64,000 nucleotides of DNA from an uncultured Fibrobacter sp. (GTDB lineage Bacteria; Fibrobacterota; Fibrobacteria; Fibrobacterales; Fibrobacteraceae). The stretch covers positions 24,355-88,354 of the forward strand of contig CAKUWY010000015.1 of the NCBI GenBank assembly GCA_934699585.1. Reading direction: 5' to 3'. The notes beneath the pieces are model-generated. The model did no database searches, was not told the origin of the DNA, and saw only the letters and a program-made list of their open reading frames with translations. Below, in pieces: positions 17,796-25,494 of the stretch. The stretch's first letter is position 1. Every line of letters starts with the position of its first letter. Both the position numbers and the translations under genes were made by a program.

Positions 17796-17850
17796 TACGG
17801 AACAGCAAACTCCGAGACTCCGCATTGCGGGAATCGAGCCGGAATCCTTT

Positions 17851-18366
17851 GTGGACGGGCCCGGTATCCGCATGACGGTTTTCACCCAGGGCTGTCACCA
17901 CCATTGCCCCGGTTGCCAGAACCCGCAGACCCACGACTTTGCAGGCGGGCACTTTATCGATATCGAAGAGATTCTTGCGATGATTGACGAGAACCCCCTG
18001 CTGGACGGAGTCACTTTCAGCGGTGGCGACCCTATGGAGCAATCGGCGGCCCTGATCCCGCTGGCCCGCGAAATCAAGGAACGGGGTATGAACCTGATTA
18101 TCTATACGGGTTATACCTACGAACGCCTCATGGAACTGAAGGACGAGCGTCCGGACTTTTTCGAACTGCTCACCTTTGCCGACATCCTGATTGACGGCCC
18201 CTTCGTGATGGCGAAGCGTTCCCTGGAACTCAAGTTCCGCGGCTCATCTAACCAGCGTATTATCGACGTGCCCGAAAGCCTTGCCCAGGGGCGTGTGGTG
18301 CTGCACCAGATCCAGCTGGACGAAATGGCGGAGCGGGAACCGCTTGCCGTCAAGTGCGCCGTTTAG
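17851..18366 (+). CDS. nrdG: anaerobic RNR activating protein (radical SAM)
   Basis: The product has the radical SAM cluster motif CHHHCPGC (Cys-x3-Cys-x2-Cys), then FSGGDPMEQ and a C-terminal DGPFV segment, as in NrdG, which uses S-adenosylmethionine to make the glycyl radical. The listed start is a GTG. The conserved N-terminal strand (RIAGIEPESF directly before VDGPGIR) lies upstream in the same frame. That frame is open back to 17782 but holds no ATG, GTG, TTG or CTG, only ATT (17824) and ATC. The true start may therefore be non-canonical or upstream by frameshift from the glycyl-radical ORF. Confidence 0.88.
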   Translation: MDGPGIRMTVFTQGCHHHCPGCQNPQTHDFAGGHFIDIEEILAMIDENPLLDGVTFSGGDPMEQSAALIPLAREIKERGMNLIIYTGYTYERLMELKDERPDFFELLTFADILIDGPFVMAKRSLELKFRGSSNQRIIDVPESLAQGRVVLHQIQLDEMAEREPLAVKCAV

Positions 18367-18375
18367 CCCAGCGCA

Positions 18376-18447
18376 ACTGTCACCCCGGCCGCTCAACTTG
18401 TCATCCCCGCTGTTCAACTTGTCATCCCCGCGCAGGCGGGGATCTGC
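18376..18447. repeat. cluster of REP-like dispersed repeats
   Basis: Three partial or full copies of the tgTCATCCCCGC element, the last one a full palindrome (CCCCGCGCAGGCGGGGATCT). They sit between convergent nrdG and the rhomboid gene and could act as a terminator or mRNA stabiliser. Confidence 0.8.
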
Positions 18448-18453
18448 TGTCAG

Positions 18454-19440
18454 TTAGCCCAGCGCCAGTTTCCAGGCCAACAGGTACAGGCCGTAATACA
18501 TCAATAGACCAATACCGTCTGCGCTCGAAAGGGGAGTCCCCCAGCGCAGGCTCTTTTTTTTCGGTATGAACCCGCAGAACAGCCCCGCCACAAAACCGTA
18601 GGCGTGTCCCAAAATGTCGGCGTTTTCGCCAAGCCCAAGGAACACCGCGAGAGATGCGGCGCCGCACAGGGGCGCAAACCTGCGGAGCATTCCGTGGCTC
18701 TCCCTAGGCATCAGCCGGAACTCGATGACCGAAAGGCAGCCGATGGCGGCGAACACGAAGGTGGAAAACCCCAGGGAGCGAAAGTCCGTCTGCACCGTGG
18801 CCGACACACAGAGGTTTGCCACGGCGGCGGCCACGGCGATGAAGGGTACTAGCCTAAGGAGCGGGATGCGGAAGGTAATCATGTTCATTACGATGTATCC
18901 GCAGAGCAGGTTCGACGCCAAATGCCTGGCATCGCCGTGCAGGGTCTGTGCGGTAAGGCTCCGCCACCATTCCCCCTTCAGGACCTTGGTGGCGTCAGAA
19001 ACTCCCGGTCCGTGCAGGTTCAGCTTGTCTGAAAAGTCGATGAGGGTAAAAATGACAGGCGCAAGCAGCACCCACAGGGGCTGCAGGCTGAAACTCAGCG
19101 GTATGGGCGGGTTCTCTTCCTTCGGGGGATTCTCCTTGTGGTACAGTTCCAGCTGGGTCTTGGCGGCGGACTCCATCTCCGGCACAATGTAAATCAGGAA
19201 CGGCCCTTCTTCAGAACGCACAAGCCTGTGCTCGATTCCCTGGGACAAAAGCACCAGGCTGTCGTCCCGCACTTGTCGGAAAGTCCCTTCGGACACCTGC
19301 ACCGTCTCGGGGTATTCTGGAGTTTCCTGCTGTTCCGCAGGCGGCACAGGCTGTGCAGATGCCGCCGTAAACGCTTCCGTAGAACCTTCGGGAGGCTTGC
19401 GCATATAGCGGGGCCTAAGCGGCGACATCAGGCGTGGCAT
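18454..19440 (-). CDS. rhomboid-family intramembrane serine protease
   Basis: The 328-residue protein has a soluble N-terminal part (about 130 aa) followed by about six membrane segments. Rhomboid hallmarks: GEWWRSLTAQTLHGDARHLASNLLCGY (His and Asn of the oxyanion region), LGFSTFVFAAIG (catalytic Ser) and ILGHAYGFVAGLFCG (catalytic His). The active-site loop reads GFST, not the common GxSG, so activity is likely but not certain. The substrate is unknown. It is transcribed alone, towards nrdG. Confidence 0.82.
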   Translation of the reverse strand: MPRLMSPLRPRYMRKPPEGSTEAFTAASAQPVPPAEQQETPEYPETVQVSEGTFRQVRDDSLVLLSQGIEHRLVRSEEGPFLIYIVPEMESAAKTQLELYHKENPPKEENPPIPLSFSLQPLWVLLAPVIFTLIDFSDKLNLHGPGVSDATKVLKGEWWRSLTAQTLHGDARHLASNLLCGYIVMNMITFRIPLLRLVPFIAVAAAVANLCVSATVQTDFRSLGFSTFVFAAIGCLSVIEFRLMPRESHGMLRRFAPLCGAASLAVFLGLGENADILGHAYGFVAGLFCGFIPKKKSLRWGTPLSSADGIGLLMYYGLYLLAWKLALG

Positions 19441-19846
19441 GTGCTAACCTCCTCGGGTGAACATCGGGAATATACAAAAATTTTATTGGGCGTTCCCCCG
19501 GCCCTTTTGTTCGCGCTGATGGGCCGGGGTCGGGCTCTGCTCGCCTCTCGTCACCCCGGACCTGATCCGGGGTCGGCTCGTCAAGCCGCTACGCGTCTTG
19601 CCACCGTGTCTCACGGTGCGACGATCCCTAACGCGGAATGATGGTGGGATGTTTTTTTGTTAAGTTTAGGAAAAGGGAATGTTGCTTCGCAGTCTCCGCT
19701 AGCGCGGCTGCTCAGCAACCCTTCGGGCTCGACACTCGCATGCTCGCGTCAAGCTCAAAAAGTGCCTATTGTATGGGCTTCGCCCACGGCACTTTTTGCC
19801 GCACCCTCTCCCCCAAGGGGTCTCGGGTCCGATCCAACTTCTCAAC
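19441..19846. other. intergenic region with repeats and hairpins
   Basis: No convincing gene. It holds a REP-like palindrome at 19549-19577 (CCCCGGACCTGATCCGGGG). A hairpin with 10-bp arms, AAAAAGTGCC / GGCACTTTTT (19757-19766 and 19788-19797), encloses an inner GGGC-TTC-GCCC stem. The segment 19690-19755 is GC-rich with many short inverted repeats. It may be a decayed gene remnant or an unrecognised structured RNA. Confidence 0.5.
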
Positions 19847-19891
19847 CGAATACAAAAAAGCCCAGCAAAAAACTGGGCATTTTTGTATTCG
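19847..19891 (-). terminator. terminator downstream of tRNA-Gly
   Basis: On the minus strand GCCCAG-TTTTTTG-CTGGGC followed by T6, nested in a longer CGAATACAAAAA / TTTTTTGTATTCG stem, directly after the tRNA 3' end. Confidence 0.8.
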
Positions 19892-19964
<73 letters not shown>

Positions 19965-19993
19965 GGGGTGAGACCAATTATAGCTTAAGGATT

Positions 19994-21073
19994 TTAGATT
20001 GTCAAGGGCTTTTGCAGGGAAAAAATCAAAATTTCGTGCTTTTTTCCCCTCAATTCGAAGATTCCCTCTTTTTTGGCAATATAGCCGTGGGGGATCGGTT
20101 TGGGCAGTTCCTGGAAATACTCCTCAGAAATCAAGAATTCCTGCCCCAGCTTGGTGCAGAGCCCCTGGATCCTGGCGGTAGTGTTCAGCACGTCCCCGTG
20201 GTAGGCCATCTCGCTCCCGAAATTGCCCACCTCCGTAGAAATGACCTTCCCGCAGTGGATTCCGGCCTTGAACTGGGGCGTCACCCCGAATTTTCTCATA
20301 AATTTGGCGTTTTTTCCGGCGATACACTCCGAAAAATCGTAAAAACAGTCCACCGGCCGGGCCTTTTTGCGGCAGGCGGACATTTTCCAGGTCAAAAAGG
20401 CCCCGTCCCCTGCAATCTGGTAGATTTCGCCCCTATTTTCTTCGCAACAGTTGGAAAGCAGGCTGTAGTAGTCCTTCAGAAAGCTACTGTACTTCACGTG
20501 GCCCAGTTCTTCGGCCAGTGAGGTGGAGTGCCTGAGGTCGATGAACATGAAGACCCGTTCTTCTTCCTTGGGTTCCTGGGACTTGCCGAGGAAGGTATTC
20601 CAGAAGACCCGTGGACCGAATTTCTTGTGTACGGAGCGTAGCGCGGTAATGAGGTAGGCCGCAAGGAAGTACAAAATAACCTGGACCCGCACCTCGTGGG
20701 ACATTAGGTTGTCTTTGATGGAGGCTAGCGAGACCTCGTTGACAAGACCTTCGTCGGCATTGGACTGGAACAGCAGTATGCACAAGATAATGCTTGCGTG
20801 TATGGCGGCGATAAAGTAGAAGGTCCGCACCAGCAGGGCTTTCCACACAGGCCTGCAGTCTCGTTCGTCCTTTAGGATGATAACGTCGTAAATTCCGTGG
20901 GAAAGTCCCATGAACAGGGAGAACTGCAGCATAAGCAGGAGTGGCTCTATGGACAAGTCGCCCTGGTCACGGTACATCTCCAGCATAGAGATGCCGATGG
21001 CAACCCCCATCCAGCAGAGCACGTAAAAGCATACGGCCCTGAACTTTCGCTGTGTCTGTCGGGTAATAGCCAT
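19994..21073 (-). CDS. membrane-bound class III adenylate/guanylate cyclase
   Basis: The 359-residue protein has four hydrophobic segments in its first 165 residues. The C-terminal class III nucleotidyl cyclase domain includes FMFIDLRHSTS (first metal Asp), GEIYQIAGDGAFLTW (second metal Asp), and FKAGIHCGKV...GDVLNTTARIQ. It should make cAMP or cGMP in the cytoplasm in response to a signal at the membrane domain. The purine-selecting residues cannot be assigned by eye. It lies 5 bp after a small membrane-protein gene, probably one operon. Confidence 0.85.
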   Translation of the reverse strand: MAITRQTQRKFRAVCFYVLCWMGVAIGISMLEMYRDQGDLSIEPLLLMLQFSLFMGLSHGIYDVIILKDERDCRPVWKALLVRTFYFIAAIHASIILCILLFQSNADEGLVNEVSLASIKDNLMSHEVRVQVILYFLAAYLITALRSVHKKFGPRVFWNTFLGKSQEPKEEERVFMFIDLRHSTSLAEELGHVKYSSFLKDYYSLLSNCCEENRGEIYQIAGDGAFLTWKMSACRKKARPVDCFYDFSECIAGKNAKFMRKFGVTPQFKAGIHCGKVISTEVGNFGSEMAYHGDVLNTTARIQGLCTKLGQEFLISEEYFQELPKPIPHGYIAKKEGIFELRGKKHEILIFSLQKPLTI

Positions 21074-21077
21074 AGGT

Positions 21078-21257
21078 CTAGTGGATAAAGAGGGGAAGCG
21101 CCCAAATCATGGCGATGAGGATGATATCTTTGTAGGATTCACCCATCAGGAGGGTAGAGGACAAAAAGAAAATGATGGTCGCAAGGGTCAGGAACACCCA
21201 CAGGGGCGCCCTTTTCTTCAAAAAACTCTTGATTTTGTCTTTTGTTTCCTTGTCCAT
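21078..21257 (-). CDS. small two-helix membrane protein
   Basis: A 59-residue protein: a charged N-terminus (MDKETKDKIKSFLKKR) and two hydrophobic segments (LWVFLTLATIIFFLSSTLLM and IILIAMIWALPLFI). No family recognised. The ATG at 21257 follows an in-frame TTG. It directly precedes the cyclase gene, so it may modulate that enzyme or its membrane placement (inference). Confidence 0.6.
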   Translation of the reverse strand: MDKETKDKIKSFLKKRAPLWVFLTLATIIFFLSSTLLMGESYKDIILIAMIWALPLFIH

Positions 21258-21280
21258 CAATTAAATCTCAAACATAGTAA

Positions 21281-21370
21281 TCAGCCATCAGTTATGAGTT
21301 TTCAGTTATAGAAGAAGCACCTCGAGTCTCGAACCTCACAACTCATAACTCACAACTCACAACTAATTTA
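21281..21370. repeat. dispersed AT-rich repeat (CATAACTCACAACT family)
   Basis: Contains CAGTTATGAG and the inverted CTCATAACTCACAACTCACAACTAA, plus GTCTCGAACC. The same words recur near 35619-35737, 44596-44757, 50646-50705 and, as ACCACTAACCACT, at 49043-49069 and 51016-51045. Confidence 0.7.
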
Positions 21371-21415
21371 CATTATTTTCCCCTGTGGGCAACAACTATA
21401 ATGTATTTTTAAGAA

Positions 21416-22552
21416 ATGCTGGGTCTCTATATCCATATCCCCTTTTGTGAAAAAATCTGCGATTATTGCGATTTTTTCACTATCCAGGGGCCGGATTGGC
21501 TCCACGTGGAGTACCTGGACCTGCTTTCGCAGGAAATTTCTGCCTTTTCGGAGCGGCATCCAGGAGCCTTAGAACAGGTGGAAACCCTTTATTTGGGGGG
21601 CGGAACCCCGTCTATCTTGTCTCCGGAGGAGCTTTCTCGGCTTTTTTCCATATTGGACGGTGCCGGAGTGCCTCTTCGGCGGTTGAAGGAATCCACCATG
21701 GAGTTCAATCCGGAATCCTGCGACCGGGAGCGACTAGCCGTAGCGCTAGAAAATGGCGTTACCCGGGCAAGCCTCGGACTACAGACCTTTAGGCCGGAGC
21801 TTTTGCAGACGGTAGGCCGTAGGCACACGCCGGAGGCAGGCCTTGCCGCTTTGGAGCTGCTCTTGACTCAGGAAAACCTGAGGGTCACGGCAGACCTGAT
21901 GTTCAATCTGCCGGGGCAGACGGTGTCGCAATTTTTGGAAGACCTGGACAGATTGTCGGCCTACCCGCTGGGCCATATCAGTTTTTACGGCCTTAAGGTA
22001 GACCCTCGCACAAGGCTCGGCCACCGCCTAGAAAAAGGCGAGTTACAGGTGGACGAGGACCTGTACGGCGACATGTACCGTGAAGGGGTCAAGCTTCTCA
22101 ACACTAGGGGCTTTGAACGTTATGAGGTGTCCAACTTTGCCCGTCCGGGAGAGGAAAGCCTTCACAACCTGAATTACTGGCGCCGGGGTGAATACCTTGC
22201 CTTTGGCCCTTCGGCCAACGCCTTCTTTGAGGGCGTCCGGTTCCACGCTCCCGATCGTTATCCGGAGTGGCGCCGCTATGTACAGGCGGGCTGTCCAGAC
22301 GGTCAACTTTTTAAGGACCCTATCGGCCACGACGAGCAGGTGGCGGAACTTATCCAGCTTTCATTACGAACAAAGTACGGCCTGGACATAGACGCCCTGC
22401 AACAGTTGGGCGTTCGCCTCCCGGAAAAAACAGTTTCCCGTTGGGTGGAACGGGGCTTCTTGAAACGGCAGGGGGCGCACCTCTTGCTCGAAGGGGATGG
22501 TTGGCTCTTTATGGACTCCGTAGTGGCGGATTTATATTCCAACTTGGAATAA
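21416..22552 (+). CDS. hemW: radical SAM heme chaperone HemW-like protein
   Basis: The 378-residue protein starts YIHIPFCEKICDYCDF (Cys11, Cys15, Cys18: the Cx3Cx2C cluster motif with the Phe typical of the HemN/HemW group). It continues with LYLGGGTPS, the MEFNPES strand, SLGLQTF, ADLMFNLPGQT, and a C-terminal HemN-like domain (NLNYWRRGEYLAFGPSA). At 378 aa it is the length of HemW, which inserts heme into target proteins, and not of the longer coproporphyrinogen oxidase HemN. There is no clear Shine-Dalgarno; TATTTTTA lies 4 nt before the ATG. Confidence 0.87.
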   Translation: MLGLYIHIPFCEKICDYCDFFTIQGPDWLHVEYLDLLSQEISAFSERHPGALEQVETLYLGGGTPSILSPEELSRLFSILDGAGVPLRRLKESTMEFNPESCDRERLAVALENGVTRASLGLQTFRPELLQTVGRRHTPEAGLAALELLLTQENLRVTADLMFNLPGQTVSQFLEDLDRLSAYPLGHISFYGLKVDPRTRLGHRLEKGELQVDEDLYGDMYREGVKLLNTRGFERYEVSNFARPGEESLHNLNYWRRGEYLAFGPSANAFFEGVRFHAPDRYPEWRRYVQAGCPDGQLFKDPIGHDEQVAELIQLSLRTKYGLDIDALQQLGVRLPEKTVSRWVERGFLKRQGAHLLLEGDGWLFMDSVVADLYSNLE

Positions 22553-22719
22553 TTCGCCTTGAAATCGGATTCTAGAAAAGTGTGATTTGGGCCTCAAATC
22601 GGGCCGTGTCCTCGGCAAAAAAAATTCACTTACTCATAAAAAAACATATTTTTAGAGATGTAAGTGCCCAGGCTTGTAATTGGGCGTGTTTGTTGTTGCG
22701 CAAAAAGAGAGAGGATGGT

Positions 22720-25473
22720 ATGTTGGCAAAACGGCAAAATGGGCTGATCCTATTTGTTAGCACCTTGCTGCTGATGGTGGCATGGGGTTTTGCCGGTGTT
22801 AACTACGATGGCGACTGCATTAACGATGCTAAGCCGGATTCCCGCTGTGTTTACCTGCCCCTGGATGTGGGACAGATGATAGGGCTCTATGTAGAAGATC
22901 CTCCAAAAAGCGGGAATCGCCTTAAAAATGCGCCCTTGTACGTTTATGCCCCCAATGCGGGATCCGATACCATTGTGTTTACGGTGGGAAGTGATGTCGT
23001 CGCCAACGGCCAGATGTTCACTTCTGACAATAATGGCTACGTGGTCACCGGTGTAACGGGGCATTGGACCGTTTCCAACGCCCCTCTAGGGGTTTCCGTC
23101 AATTCATCCATGCAGGATGTCAACGTCATCTATGTCTACAACTTCTACGTGCCGGAGTTCCAATTCTGCGAAGATGCCGACTGCAAGGAGGTCATCTCCG
23201 ATATTTCGAACATCCAGCTGAACGTGGGTGATACGCTGCCGGTCTATGTTCAGTCGGTAATACCCCTTGGCCCCTCGAAAGGCAAGCTGGACACCCTTGC
23301 CAAGGATTTGCAATACTTCCTTTCCTCAAAGCACGAAGACCTAAAGTTCTTGACGCCGGCAAAAACGCCTATGGGTTATGGGACGATCAATGGGACGAAA
23401 TACTACATAGGTCAGCTTTCCGAGTCCAGGTCGTCTTTCCTGGTGACATCGGACAAGGCTATTTCCGATGTGAATTTTACCCTGGAATCTTCTATCTACA
23501 ACCCGAAGCCTGATAGTACGGTTTTCCGCGTCAAGGAAGAGTTCCCCGGCAGCCTGCAGTTTGTGAATTACGGACTGCCCTCCCTGGACAGCGCCTTCAT
23601 TTACGATACCGACGGCGACGGTGTGGGCGATAGCATTGCGGCCTACTTTAACGGCCAGATGAACGGGGTTTCTCTGGAGAATTTCCAGTATAACTGGCCT
23701 ACGGGCGGTGACTACACGGATTTCAGCGGGGACTTTACCCTGGACGGTCACCTGGCTGAGCTCACCGGCGTAAAGACTACGATTCCCGATGGCGAGGGCC
23801 AGGGGAACCTGAAGGTGGATGCCTCGTCTACGGTATCTGGTGCCAGCGGAAACCTTTCTACCGCTATTCAGGACCGCATTGGCCCGGTTATCCAGACGGC
23901 AACCCTTGAACCGGGTGACGGTGACTATGATTATGTGATTCTCAGCTTCAACAAACCTCTGGATACGTCTTGGACCTCGGGTAGCGGTTTCCTCCTGGAT
24001 GGCGTCCCCCTGTCCATGACGGCGGTAGAAAAGGGTGTCGATGGAAACGACCGCATTTGGAAGTTCAAGGTGCCCAAGAATTCCGTCCAGGTGGGAGGCG
24101 AGTTGGAACTGGCCACCTCTTGCGCCAAGGACAAGTGCCCCGACGGGCTTATCAAGGCTGCCGACGGCAACAAGACGGGCAAGAACAACCCCGTGAAGAT
24201 TACCAATTCGGGCAAGAACTACGTGGATGACGAACGGAACGGCTTCTACGACAAAAACGGTGACGGCCGTATGGACAGTGCCACGGTGGCCTTCAAGGAA
24301 CCCATTTCCAAGAAGGACCTGGAAGAGATGGAAGTGGTGCTGTACTGGATGGATAATCAGGGCAACGTGCTGGAAATCAAGCCCGACCTGACGGACACCA
24401 ACTTCGTGAAGCTTTCCAAGGACGGCCTAGTACTCTCCATTACGGTGGATACCACCAAGTTCGACGTGCAGCGGATGCTCACCTATGTGGATACTGCCGA
24501 CATCGATGTGGATAGCCTCAAGTACGGCTTTGCCAAGGTCACAAAGCCCGTGGTCCAGGCGGACGGCACCACCAAGATGGAAACCTACGATTGCACCATG
24601 CACGACCGCATGTCTCCCGTGATTTCGGGAACCTTCCTGGAGCCGGAGTCCTTCCAGAAGATGGAAGCCGACGTGCTGACCATCTCCTTCTCTGAACCTG
24701 TGGACAAGAAGGCTTTGGAGGACTTGACGGCCCTGTCCGATTGCTTCAAGTTCAAGGTGGACGGAGAATGGGTGTCTATTCCCTTCAGTTCTCTGGAATG
24801 GAGCAAGGACGGCAAGTCCGTAAAGCTCCACCTGGAAAACGGCGTGCCCCTCGCGGAGCGCCTGAACCCGGCGGATTCCATAAAGTTTGATTTCGACAAG
24901 GCGAAGATTACCGACCTGGATGGCAACGGCGTGTCTCCCAATTCCCAGCCGACGATGGTCAAGGGCGACCCCCGTGTGCTGATGCAGTCCACATCTCTTG
25001 CCAGTCTGGACCGCGCCGTTTTGTTGGCGGATAAGGCGGCCTTTACGGAACGCTTTGTCAATGCCGACGAGCCTATGGACGAAGAGATGAAAAAGTCTCT
25101 CGGTGTCTTGATGGACATCAGTTTTGCGACCGTCATGGGAGAGGATTCTACGGGTGTTTCCAAGATGAACCTGGACGATGTGGGTCTCTCTTGGGAGCTG
25201 AAGGTGTTTACCAATTTGGGTGCCTATGTCGGTGGCGCTTCGAACAAGATAAAGTGCAGCGACAAGGCTTTTGAAGGCAACTGCTTTGAGCATGCCAAGA
25301 AGATGTATGTGCGCTGGAATATGCGCTCTAGCGAAGGCCGCAAGGTCGGTGTAGGTGTTTATGTTGCGCAGTTCAAGATCAATGTTTACGGCGCAAAGGA
25401 CAATTTTAAAGTTGAAAGGATTTACAACTGGGGCATCCGCGCTGGCAAGGGCGGAATGAGCCTTGGGGACTAA
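22720..25473 (+). CDS. large secreted protein with Ig-like domains and FlgD/T9SS-like C-terminus
   Basis: The open frame extends upstream, but GAGAGGATGG and a signal peptide (NGLILFVSTLLLMVAWGFAG) support the ATG at 22720 (917 aa). Two Asp-rich Ca2+-site-like motifs (DTDGDGVGDS and DKNGDGRMDS) each precede a strand like IAAYF or VAFKEP. Repeats of the type 'PVI..A.LEP...LSFNKP' and 'RMSPVISGTFLEP...ISFSEPVD' suggest SbsA-like Ig domains. The end (SSEGRKVGVGVYVAQFKINVYG) resembles a FlgD-Ig/T9SS sorting region and is paralogous to the end of the next gene. Probably a surface structural or adhesion protein. The next gene starts 21 bp on. Confidence 0.78.
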   Translation: MLAKRQNGLILFVSTLLLMVAWGFAGVNYDGDCINDAKPDSRCVYLPLDVGQMIGLYVEDPPKSGNRLKNAPLYVYAPNAGSDTIVFTVGSDVVANGQMFTSDNNGYVVTGVTGHWTVSNAPLGVSVNSSMQDVNVIYVYNFYVPEFQFCEDADCKEVISDISNIQLNVGDTLPVYVQSVIPLGPSKGKLDTLAKDLQYFLSSKHEDLKFLTPAKTPMGYGTINGTKYYIGQLSESRSSFLVTSDKAISDVNFTLESSIYNPKPDSTVFRVKEEFPGSLQFVNYGLPSLDSAFIYDTDGDGVGDSIAAYFNGQMNGVSLENFQYNWPTGGDYTDFSGDFTLDGHLAELTGVKTTIPDGEGQGNLKVDASSTVSGASGNLSTAIQDRIGPVIQTATLEPGDGDYDYVILSFNKPLDTSWTSGSGFLLDGVPLSMTAVEKGVDGNDRIWKFKVPKNSVQVGGELELATSCAKDKCPDGLIKAADGNKTGKNNPVKITNSGKNYVDDERNGFYDKNGDGRMDSATVAFKEPISKKDLEEMEVVLYWMDNQGNVLEIKPDLTDTNFVKLSKDGLVLSITVDTTKFDVQRMLTYVDTADIDVDSLKYGFAKVTKPVVQADGTTKMETYDCTMHDRMSPVISGTFLEPESFQKMEADVLTISFSEPVDKKALEDLTALSDCFKFKVDGEWVSIPFSSLEWSKDGKSVKLHLENGVPLAERLNPADSIKFDFDKAKITDLDGNGVSPNSQPTMVKGDPRVLMQSTSLASLDRAVLLADKAAFTERFVNADEPMDEEMKKSLGVLMDISFATVMGEDSTGVSKMNLDDVGLSWELKVFTNLGAYVGGASNKIKCSDKAFEGNCFEHAKKMYVRWNMRSSEGRKVGVGVYVAQFKINVYGAKDNFKVERIYNWGIRAGKGGMSLGD

Positions 25474-25494
25474 AACCTTTCAGAGGGTAGTGCT

